The notes under the pieces were generated by a model. The model worked only from the letters and a program-made list of their open reading frames with translations. It made no database searches and was not told the origin of the DNA. The translations under genes were made by a program, and so were the position numbers. 5,846 nt of DNA from positions 1-5,846 of the forward strand of contig JBEGQX010000167.1 in NCBI GenBank assembly GCA_041180805.1, given 5' to 3'. The DNA comes from JBEGQX01 sp041180805. GTDB lineage: Bacteria > Planctomycetota > Planctomycetia > Gemmatales > Gemmataceae. This document shows, in pieces, positions 1 to 5,504 of the stretch (the stretch's first letter is position 1; every line of letters starts with the position of its first letter).

Positions 1-395
1 GATACATAATCCAAAATAGAACCAATTCTGCGAAAAACAAAAGTACTCTTAATCCAATCTGGAACTTCGCTTAATTCCCCACAGAGAGTTTTGGCCTCAC
101 CTGGATGAACAGGATTTCCATCCCATTGCTGCAAAAGAACTTCACGTAATGCACTTTTTTCGCGTAATATTTTGAAATACTTCAACGCTAATGCGGTAAT
201 AGCTGTGGTGAACATCACCACTTCGACAAATTCCACGGGGTGCCCTAAATACCTTTTTAACAAAGGATTTGAGACCGGCCCAAACATCACCAACGCCCAA
301 ATGGAAACCCCTATTGGAATACCAAAAAGAAGGGAAGGAAGAGTTCCTGAAAGATTTCCCGTTACAGGCTTTGCACCTCGTTCAGAATGACTCAT
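1..395 (-). CDS. Putative MotA/TolQ/ExbB-type membrane protein, N-terminal part (gene runs off the left edge)
   Basis: An open frame of 131 codons starts at ATG (395-393) and continues past base 1, so the 3' part is missing. The start is supported by a strong GGAGG six bases upstream. The protein begins with a polar stretch of about 18 residues, then a hydrophobic segment at about 20-41 (LLFGIPIGVSIWALVMF) and a second at about 57-73 (VEVVMFTTAITALALKY), joined by a short loop with RYLGHPVEFVE (48-58). A charged, probably cytoplasmic stretch follows, with REKSALREVLLQQW and then FRRIGSILDYV at the window edge. From memory, a GHPVEYVE-like loop before a hydrophobic helix and a later R-R-x-x-x-x-L-x-Y/F-V segment are typical of planctomycetal proteins annotated as MotA/TolQ/ExbB proton-channel family, whose diagnostic channel helices would lie downstream of this fragment. 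The family call is therefore an inference; an inner-membrane protein is well supported. It lies 105 bases after psuG and may have its own promoter. Confidence 0.6.
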   Translation of the reverse strand, partial: MSHSERGAKPVTGNLSGTLPSLLFGIPIGVSIWALVMFGPVSNPLLKRYLGHPVEFVEVVMFTTAITALALKYFKILREKSALREVLLQQWDGNPVHPGEAKTLCGELSEVPDWIKSTFVFRRIGSILDYV

Positions 396-401
396 TGTTT
401 C

Positions 402-406
402 CCTCC
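402..406 (-). promoter_or_regulatory. Shine-Dalgarno site of the membrane-protein gene
   Basis: The minus strand reads GGAGG here, six bases before the ATG at 395. This is the strongest ribosome-binding site in the window and fixes the start of the left-edge gene. It also shows that the organism does use Shine-Dalgarno sequences, although several other genes here have weak ones. Confidence 0.75.
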
Positions 407-430
407 AGAAAATTAATTTCAAGGTGCGGG

Positions 431-436
431 ATAATA
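431..436 (-). promoter_or_regulatory. Weak candidate -10 element for the membrane-protein gene
   Basis: The minus strand reads TATTAT, one mismatch from TATAAT, 35 bases before the ATG at 395, in the 105-base gap after psuG. No convincing -35 hexamer sits 16-18 bases upstream. The immediate context (GTTATTAT) is shared with the candidate promoter of rsgA. The gap could instead be simple read-through from psuG. Confidence 0.2.
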
Positions 437-500
437 ACGAGTTTCGCAAAGAATGCTAGGCGATTTAAAACAAAGCAAAGACTTGATAAGTGAGATACGC

Positions 501-1388
501 CTAGATAAAACTGGCAATCTGGGCAGCAAGCTTGGCATTTCCTTTTAACAATTCCATGTTCGCAACCAAAGTTCTTTTATTGGATAAATCTGAAACCTTT
601 TGAAGTAAATAAGGCGTTAATTCTTTTCCATGAATTCCATTCAAGGAGGCCGCGCTATTTGCCTCTTTGAGCCAACCTTCCCATTGTTGCAATTCCAATC
701 CAAAACTTGAATCGATTGGGTTGCATGCAAGCACCGACGAACTGCTCCAACTCCAATGGCTTTTACACATTTCAGCAATTTCATGAGGAGTATTTATTTG
801 AGGTAAAGACAGGTTAGTTTCTCTTACATAAAAAGCTGGAAACTTGGAGGTCTTATAACCTACTATGGGGACTGCGGATGTTTCCAAGGCTTCCAGTGTA
901 CCTGCTAAATCCAGAATTGATTTTGCCCCTGCTGTTACAACAAGAACTGGATTTCTTGATAGCTCTATTATGTCAGCGGAAATGTCAGGATAACCATATG
1001 GGGGCAATGGATGCACGCCACCTATACCACCGGTGGCAAAAACTTTTATTCCCGCATGCTTGCAAATAACAATAGATGACGCAACAGTGGTTGCCGCGGA
1101 TGACTTTTTACAAAGGATTAACCCCAAGTCGCGAGAAGAAGCCTTTAAAATTTGCTTATCAATCGCCAGTCGATGAATCTGATCCTTGGAACAACCAACA
1201 ATCACCCTTCCTTCAAAAATACCAAGGGTTGCTGGAACAGCATTTTCAGCCCTAATAATTTCCTCAAGTTTTGTGGCAGTTTCGAAATTGACAGGAAACG
1301 GCAAGCCCTGACTAATCACTGAGGATTCCAAAGCCACCACTGGCTTTTTAGAATCCAATGCCGCCCTTACTTCAGGATGAAAATCCAT
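501..1388 (-). CDS. psuG: Pseudouridine-5'-phosphate glycosidase
   Basis: PsuG (IndA/YeiN family) reversibly splits pseudouridine 5'-phosphate into uracil and ribose 5-phosphate in the cytoplasm, breaking a C-C glycosidic bond; in cells it mainly works in pseudouridine breakdown. Numbering here is from a TTG at 1397. The family hallmarks are all present: VVALESSVISQGLPFP with the proton-donor Glu24 (E. coli Glu31), ILKASSRDL with Lys85 (E. coli Lys93), ATTVASS and FATGGIGGVH at about 102-129, PDISAD with the metal-ligand Asp138 (E. coli Asp145), and TAGAKSILDL with the catalytic Lys159 (E. coli Lys166). The C-terminal part has CNPI and GKELTPYLL. Length (295-298) is close to E. coli (312). 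ATG at 1388 is preferred (start MDFHPEV); a TTG at 1397, overlapping the rsgA stop, would add three residues. It follows rsgA almost directly, so it is probably translated from the same mRNA. No psuK kinase or transporter is visible next to it. The loop between GGVH and PDIS is one residue longer than in E. coli and proline-rich. Confidence 0.95.
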   Translation of the reverse strand: MDFHPEVRAALDSKKPVVALESSVISQGLPFPVNFETATKLEEIIRAENAVPATLGIFEGRVIVGCSKDQIHRLAIDKQILKASSRDLGLILCKKSSAATTVASSIVICKHAGIKVFATGGIGGVHPLPPYGYPDISADIIELSRNPVLVVTAGAKSILDLAGTLEALETSAVPIVGYKTSKFPAFYVRETNLSLPQINTPHEIAEMCKSHWSWSSSSVLACNPIDSSFGLELQQWEGWLKEANSAASLNGIHGKELTPYLLQKVSDLSNKRTLVANMELLKGNAKLAAQIASFI

Positions 1389-1393
1389 TTCAA

Positions 1394-2542
1394 TCAAGAT
1401 TGTTTTCCAATCATTCCAAGATAGCTCATATAACGATTTGGCTGAATAGTTCTACGAAACACTTCCCGCTTGATCGCACAACCTTTTTCATGGGTATGTG
1501 AACAGTTTGCAAAGGTGCATTTGGGAATTAACGGATGAAATTCCAAGAAATAACTTTCCACTTCGGAGGAGTCCTGATTTTGCAATTCGAACTGCCTAAT
1601 ACCTGGGGTATCCACCACCCACCCACCTTTTTCCAAAGGAACTAACTTGGAAGCCGTGGTGGTATGTTTTCCTTTCTGGTTAACATCACTTACTTCCCCA
1701 ATTCTAAGGGAGAGCCCCGGCTGAATCGCATTGAGGAGAGATGATTTTCCCACTCCACTCTGCCCACAAAACACAGATTGTTTGCCAATTAAAAGGGATC
1801 GTATTTCAGAAACTCCATTTCCATCCAGGGTGCTTGTGAGGAATGCTGGAATTCTTAACTGACTGTAATATCCCACCAACCATTGAAATTCTGCAGGGTC
1901 CACCAGATCAAGTTTGTTGAAACACAGTATGGGCTTTATTTTCCCAGCAATTGCACCAGAAATATAACGGTCCACCAAATGAGGTTTCAAATCTGGCTGA
2001 CAAAGTGATATCACAAACACCACTTGATCAATATTTGAAACCAATACATGCTCACGGTTTTTGGATATTCTGGTCAGGATGCCTTTTCTTGGTTCAACAG
2101 TCTGAATAACACCCGTGGGAAAATTTTCGCCGGATTCGTGGTCAACCGCTTTGGATTGTCCGTCAGGGAAAAATTGAACCTTATCACCAGTGGTTACCGC
2201 ATTCCTCTCATCTGTTGCAAGGGTTTTCAATAACCTTCTCACAGTACAACGATACATGTTTCCATCATTTGCTTGCACCTCCACCAGCAATCCATTCACT
2301 TGAACCACTCTGCCAGAAATAACCTTTTCCGAATTCTCCGCAGACACCACTGGAACTCCGTCGTCGGAGGCAATGATAGTTCTCTTTCGGGAGATATCTC
2401 CTTTTGCCCTAACCATTTCCCGGCCAGACATTTCTTCGACCGCTTCCTGATTTCCCTGATATTTTCGGGTTAAATCCGTTGGTCGAGGCGCTTTGGAACG
2501 ATTTTTTCGAAACTCAACACGAATTTTCTTTTTATCTTTCAT
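1394..2542 (-). CDS. rsgA: Ribosome small-subunit-dependent GTPase A
   Basis: RsgA (YjeQ/EngC) is a circularly permuted GTPase that binds the 30S subunit late in assembly, checks the decoding centre and releases RbfA on GTP hydrolysis. At 382 residues it is longer than the E. coli protein (350). Order of parts: a basic, low-complexity N-terminal extension (1 to about 73, with SRKRTII at 51-57), an OB-fold with SGRVVQVNGLLVEV (76-89) and TTGDKVQFF (117-125), then the permuted G domain. G4 NKLD is at 209-212, G5 TST at 236-238, G1 GQSGVGKSS at 260-268, switch region KGKHTTT at 290-296 and G3 DTPG at 311-314. The C-terminal zinc knuckle follows the family spacing C-x4-C-x-H-x5-C: Cys342, Cys347, His349, Cys355. 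The ATG at 2542 gives MKDKKKIRVEFRKNR, which fits planctomycetal homologues as I recall them; its Shine-Dalgarno is poor (GGA about eight bases upstream). It heads the rsgA-psuG pair and is divergent from the small plus-strand ORF. Confidence 0.97.
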   Translation of the reverse strand: MKDKKKIRVEFRKNRSKAPRPTDLTRKYQGNQEAVEEMSGREMVRAKGDISRKRTIIASDDGVPVVSAENSEKVISGRVVQVNGLLVEVQANDGNMYRCTVRRLLKTLATDERNAVTTGDKVQFFPDGQSKAVDHESGENFPTGVIQTVEPRKGILTRISKNREHVLVSNIDQVVFVISLCQPDLKPHLVDRYISGAIAGKIKPILCFNKLDLVDPAEFQWLVGYYSQLRIPAFLTSTLDGNGVSEIRSLLIGKQSVFCGQSGVGKSSLLNAIQPGLSLRIGEVSDVNQKGKHTTTASKLVPLEKGGWVVDTPGIRQFELQNQDSSEVESYFLEFHPLIPKCTFANCSHTHEKGCAIKREVFRRTIQPNRYMSYLGMIGKQS

Positions 2543-2568
2543 AATGATTATCCATTTGTGACAGATTC

Positions 2569-2577
2569 ATAATAACA
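2569..2577 (-). promoter_or_regulatory. Candidate extended -10 promoter of rsgA
   Basis: The minus strand reads TGTTATTAT, matching the extended -10 form TGnTATAAT with one mismatch. It lies 26 bases upstream of the rsgA ATG, so the 5' leader would be only about 20 bases. No good -35 hexamer is seen at 16-18 bases upstream, which is compatible with an extended -10 promoter. It partly overlaps the inverted repeat at 2576-2594, which could act as an operator. This is motif matching only. Confidence 0.35.
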
Positions 2578-2594
2578 GGTGAAGCCATAACCTG
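2576..2594. repeat. Short inverted repeat upstream of rsgA
   Basis: CAGGT (2576-2580) and ACCTG (2590-2594) form a perfect 5-base inverted repeat around a 9-base centre. It touches the TG of the candidate rsgA extended -10 element. Half-site centres are 14 bases apart. Such a site could bind a dimeric regulator, for example the neighbouring RHH-like protein, but a 5-base match can arise by chance. Confidence 0.25.
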
Positions 2595-2623
2595 CCTACA
2601 ATTTGATCAACAACCTATTCGCC

Positions 2624-2640
2624 TGCCTTCTTTTAAGGCA
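2624..2640. repeat. Six-base inverted repeat TGCCTT/AAGGCA in the divergent intergenic region
   Basis: TGCCTT (2624-2629) and AAGGCA (2635-2640) pair perfectly around the 5-base centre CTTTT. It lies near the middle of the 211-base region between rsgA and the plus-strand ORF. There is no T-run after it on either strand, so it does not look like an intrinsic terminator; an operator or chance palindrome are the alternatives. The rest of 2543-2753 is AT-rich and shows no RNA gene or clear plus-strand promoter. Confidence 0.3.
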
Positions 2641-2753
2641 TAAATTTCTTCCAAATTCCTAACTGTAACTGAAACCAATCAAAAAATTCGCAAAACACCA
2701 TCAAAAAGCTAATTCTTTTAATTACGGCATGCATATTGCTCATTATTTAAGCC

Positions 2754-2963
2754 ATGTGTTTAGAATCCTTGGAAAGGATGAGGGTTCCAATGTTTTCCAA
2801 CCTTAGTTATGGAGAAACCATGGAAGAAAACGAAGTACTTGAAATACCATTTTTGCTTTCAAGATCCCACTTTAAACTGTTGGAAAACCTTGCTGAATCT
2901 CATCACTGTACCGTGGCAGAGGTGATGAGAAGATTACTCGTAGAAATTGAAATCCACTCTTGA
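2754..2963 (+). CDS. Small hypothetical protein, ribbon-helix-helix-like
   Basis: I do not recognise a specific family. The C-terminal 45 residues have the layout of a ribbon-helix-helix (Arc/CopG/MetJ-like) DNA-binding domain: a short strand (VLEIPFLL), a first helix (SRSHFKLLENLAESHH), a turn with CTV, and a second amphipathic helix (AEVMRRLLVEIE). The pattern of a small residue before AEV and then RRLL resembles the second helix of CopG-like proteins. The open frame from 2754 gives 69 residues, but the first 22 do not belong to the fold. In-frame ATGs also occur at 2778, 2790 and 2820; the one at 2820 has GGAG five bases upstream and would give a 47-residue protein, the size of CopG or Arc. 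I favour 2820 but give the full open frame. It is the only plus-strand gene here, divergent from rsgA and convergent with the fumarase gene nine bases away. No toxin partner is visible. It could also be a spurious ORF. Confidence 0.5.
   Translation: MCLESLERMRVPMFSNLSYGETMEENEVLEIPFLLSRSHFKLLENLAESHHCTVAEVMRRLLVEIEIHS
2811..2814 (+). promoter_or_regulatory. Shine-Dalgarno site favouring the internal start at 2820
   Basis: GGAG lies five bases before the ATG at 2820. The ATG at 2754 has no purine-rich sequence at the right distance (its upstream bases are TATTTAAGCC), while 2778 has GGAAAGG directly abutting it. This supports a 47-residue product for the RHH-like ORF. Confidence 0.45.
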
Positions 2964-2972
2964 AAACCATGC

Positions 2973-4514
2973 TTATTTCATCATGGAAACTATTCTGGTC
3001 TTGGAATCATCATTTACATTTTGGTGCAGGGAATTCCCATGGGAATCCATGGTGACCACCGCTGGAAAATCCCTAACCTCCATTTCCCAAACCGCTTCGG
3101 GACTACCAAACTTTTCCTTTAGATAAACTGCCGGAACATTAGTGACACAAGCAGCATAAATCTGGGCTGCTCCCCCTATTGCATGTAGGTATACGCAACC
3201 GAATTTTTTGCAAGCATCAAGGGTTTTTTGTCCCATACCACCTTTCCCCACAACCGCCTTAATTCCAAATTTTTCGATGACATCAGCTTGGTATGGCTCT
3301 TCTCTGATGGAGGTTGTAGGACCAGCAGCAATAATCTTGTAGAGGCCATTTTTTTCCAGAACCACCGGGCCACAATGATAAATAACTCCACCTCTGATTT
3401 GTGGAATATCCCCTCCCTTGAAAAGGTACTTATGGATTTCGTCACGTCCAGTAAACATCTTTCCATTTAAAAGGACAATATCCCCGGACTTAAGCGACCG
3501 CACAATATTCTCATCCAGGGGAAGTTGCAATTTCCTGGCATTAGGTTTCTGCGCCAAGCCGATCGTAATTGCCTGGTCCTTGCTAATGTTCGATTCGTTC
3601 AAGGCTGGAAACTTCTCATCCGGGTTTTGATAAAGCCATTCTTTGGCATTCCCTTGCAAATCAAGCAAAACCCCACGGCGACGATAAGCCCAACACATAT
3701 AAGAAACCGACACAAAAAATGAAGCAGGCAATCGATTTAATTTTCCAACTTTGCAACCACCAATTGTGAATTTACCACCAAACCCCATTGGGCCGATTTC
3801 TAACTTATTGGCATCCGACATGATCAAAGCTTCAAGTTCAGCGAGCTTGGGATCGGGGTTCACATCATCTAATGTTCTTAGTAACTGCTGTTTGGCGTAA
3901 TCATAACCAGATGCGCGATCACCACCAATACACACACCAATGAACCCAGGACCACACCCTTTACCCTGAGCCTGAAATATTGCATCAAGAACCACTGCCC
4001 TGACTCCATCAAGATCCCTGTCACAGCGTTTCCCTTGAATCATGGTGGGCAAAGAATACTGGGCACTCATGTTCTCACAACCACCACCTTTGAGGATAAG
4101 CCGCAAATCAACATGGCTTTCAGAATGCTGATGAAAATGAAAGGTCGGACTACCTGGCCCAAGATTGTTTCCTGAATTTTTACCATCAACACTATCCACA
4201 GAATTTTGCCTGAGAAATCCTATCTCAGTAGCCTTCGAAACGGCATTTACACACGCTTTTTCCAAAACTAGTTGATCAAATCCAATTGGGGTCGAAATAT
4301 AAAAACTTATGGTGCCAGTGTCCTGACAGATTGGCATGCTCCTATTTTTTGCCATCTGAATATTTTTGGAAACCAACTCAAGGGCAAGTTCTGCATTTGA
4401 TCCGGATTGCTCAAGAGACCGGTTCAATTCCAAAACCTGAACTACATCTTCGGGAAGACTTGAAGATGTACGTCGAATTAATTCAAGCACCGCATTTTCC
4501 CAATTGCAACTCAT
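2973..4514 (-). CDS. fumA: Fumarate hydratase, class I ([4Fe-4S], single chain)
   Basis: This cytoplasmic iron-sulfur enzyme adds water to fumarate to make L-malate in the TCA cycle. It is the fused one-chain form of 513 residues (E. coli FumA 548). The N-terminal alpha domain (about 1-295) carries the three expected cluster cysteines: Cys63 in PICQDTG, Cys146 in KGGGCEN and Cys195 in GFIGVCIGGDR. GPMGFGGK (241-248) is also characteristic. The C-terminal beta domain (about 305-505) has GDIVLLNGKMFTGRDEIHK (344-362), the substrate-site segment AAGPTTSIREEPY (396-408) and GKGGMG (423-428), whose lysine and the GPTT threonine correspond to catalytic-site residues in studied class I fumarases. 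Related enzymes (L-tartrate dehydratase, mesaconase) share the fold but tartrate dehydratase is normally split in two chains, so fumarase is the best call. The ATG at 4514 has AAGGA eight bases upstream. It sits 13 bases after the epimerase gene, probably in one transcript with hemA. The enzyme is expected to be oxygen-sensitive through its cluster. Confidence 0.95.
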   Translation of the reverse strand: MSCNWENAVLELIRRTSSSLPEDVVQVLELNRSLEQSGSNAELALELVSKNIQMAKNRSMPICQDTGTISFYISTPIGFDQLVLEKACVNAVSKATEIGFLRQNSVDSVDGKNSGNNLGPGSPTFHFHQHSESHVDLRLILKGGGCENMSAQYSLPTMIQGKRCDRDLDGVRAVVLDAIFQAQGKGCGPGFIGVCIGGDRASGYDYAKQQLLRTLDDVNPDPKLAELEALIMSDANKLEIGPMGFGGKFTIGGCKVGKLNRLPASFFVSVSYMCWAYRRRGVLLDLQGNAKEWLYQNPDEKFPALNESNISKDQAITIGLAQKPNARKLQLPLDENIVRSLKSGDIVLLNGKMFTGRDEIHKYLFKGGDIPQIRGGVIYHCGPVVLEKNGLYKIIAAGPTTSIREEPYQADVIEKFGIKAVVGKGGMGQKTLDACKKFGCVYLHAIGGAAQIYAACVTNVPAVYLKEKFGSPEAVWEMEVRDFPAVVTMDSHGNSLHQNVNDDSKTRIVSMMK

Positions 4515-4522
4515 GTTGCCGT

Positions 4523-4527
4523 TCCTT
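4523..4527 (-). promoter_or_regulatory. Shine-Dalgarno site of the fumarase gene, next to the epimerase stop
   Basis: The minus strand reads AAGGA, eight bases before the fumarase ATG. It directly follows the epimerase TGA (4530-4528), so ribosomes ending on the epimerase would release over the fumarase start site; this arrangement favours translational coupling. Confidence 0.55.
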
Positions 4528-5493
4528 TCAAACTTTCGTCTTCAAATAGCCCGCAGTATCTCTGATTATTTCAACCAAACCCAGTCTGGATTTCCAACCA
4601 GTATCTTTTTGAATTAATGCCACATCTGGCACTCGGTGGAGTATCTCTTCAAAACCCAAAGGCATGACTTCCTGATACGGGACAAGCTTAACCTGCGAAC
4701 ATCCACCCAGTGTATGGTTCACCAGTTTCGCAAGTTCAAGAATAGTCATTGCGGACGAACTACCCAAATTATAAATTGCGTTTTTTGCATTGTGGGATGT
4801 CATCAAGGCTTCCACGCCAGCAACCGCATCCAGGACATGACAAAAACTTCTGGTTTGCAACCCATCCCCGTATACTTTTATTTCGCTGCCTTTTAGCACA
4901 TTCTGTACAAAATTTGGAACTACAGCTCCGTAAGAAAGGTTCTGCCCGGGTCCCACAAGATTAAAAAATCTTGCTATCCTTAAAGTAAACTTATTTTTGG
5001 CTGAAAGCGATAAAAGAAAATGCTCTGCCAAAAGTTTGGAAACCGCATAAGACCACCTTGGTTTCTCGGGACTTCCCAAAACAAGGTCGTCGGTTTCTTT
5101 GGATGGCACACCACAAATAGTCTTACCATAAACCTCGCTGGTGCTTGCAAAAAACACTTTTTGCCTTGAGGTAACTTTTTCAAGCGATTTGACCTGCGAC
5201 AAAGTGGAATTTATGGTTTGAAACGGGTCCTTGATAACTCTTGATACTCCCACCATGGAGGCAAGGAGATAAATTTCATCAACATCTGTGATTTCCGAAG
5301 CTAAATCAGAGCCTTCGTTCAAATCAATTAATTTGTATCGAAAATTAGGATGAACTTTAAATGGACTAATATTTGAAGCTTCTTCCAGGGGAATCTTGTC
5401 GATACCCAAGACAAGATTCCCTTTTTCCAGCAAGAAATGCGCAAGATGACTTCCAAGAAAACCAGCCACGCCCGTTATCAGGATTTTTCGCAT
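4528..5493 (-). CDS. NAD-dependent epimerase/dehydratase (extended SDR, nucleotide-sugar type)
   Basis: A cytoplasmic extended short-chain dehydrogenase that probably acts on a nucleotide-activated sugar (UDP- or dTDP-sugar). Numbered from ATG at 5493 (321 residues): a Rossmann NAD-binding motif TGVAGFLGSH (7-16), an acidic Asp32 at the end of strand 2 (LGIDK) that favours NAD over NADP, the catalytic STSEVYG (117-123), and the YxxxK pair Tyr149/Lys153 in WSYAVSKLLAEH. Substrate-domain signatures are RFFNLVGPGQ (175-184) and KVYGDGLQTRSFCHVLDAV (206-224). The last two resemble UDP-glucuronate decarboxylase and UDP-glucose 4-epimerase relatives, but the exact substrate cannot be told. A TTG at 5508, overlapping the hemA stop, is an alternative start; ATG 5493 gives the normal family beginning MRKILITG and is preferred. 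It is sandwiched between hemA and the fumarase gene with very short gaps, although its role (cell-envelope or exopolysaccharide sugars) has no evident link to either. Confidence 0.9.
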   Translation of the reverse strand: MRKILITGVAGFLGSHLAHFLLEKGNLVLGIDKIPLEEASNISPFKVHPNFRYKLIDLNEGSDLASEITDVDEIYLLASMVGVSRVIKDPFQTINSTLSQVKSLEKVTSRQKVFFASTSEVYGKTICGVPSKETDDLVLGSPEKPRWSYAVSKLLAEHFLLSLSAKNKFTLRIARFFNLVGPGQNLSYGAVVPNFVQNVLKGSEIKVYGDGLQTRSFCHVLDAVAGVEALMTSHNAKNAIYNLGSSSAMTILELAKLVNHTLGGCSQVKLVPYQEVMPLGFEEILHRVPDVALIQKDTGWKSRLGLVEIIRDTAGYLKTKV

Positions 5494-5504
5494 GGTTGCA
5501 CCAT

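Noticed and set aside
481..491. Possible terminator after psuG: ACTT-GAT-AAGT stem with a T-rich minus-strand stretch downstream
   Set aside because: Only a 4-base stem with a 3-base loop, and the T-rich stretch is interrupted by C and G. Too weak to call.
172..493. Two overlapping plus-strand ORFs (72 and 74 codons)
   Set aside because: They lie antisense to the left-edge membrane-protein gene, whose frame has a strong Shine-Dalgarno, two membrane helices and no stops. The plus-strand products show no recognisable pattern.
2754..2963. Toxin-antitoxin module based on the RHH-like ORF
   Set aside because: The flanking genes are rsgA and fumarase; no toxin-sized ORF adjoins it on the same strand.
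2967..2986. CCATG...CATGG inverted repeat at the convergent ends of the RHH-like ORF and the fumarase gene
   Set aside because: A 5-base stem with a 10-base loop, no adjoining T-run, and overlapping the fumarase stop region; it does not meet the pattern of a bidirectional terminator.
3176..3722. Several plus- and minus-strand ORFs of 65-96 codons inside the fumarase gene
   Set aside because: They are other-frame shadows of a gene with clear conserved motifs throughout this stretch.
4980..5183. 67-codon minus-strand ORF inside the epimerase gene
   Set aside because: It is a shifted frame of the epimerase, covering the region that encodes the conserved YxxxK segment in the true frame; no independent support.
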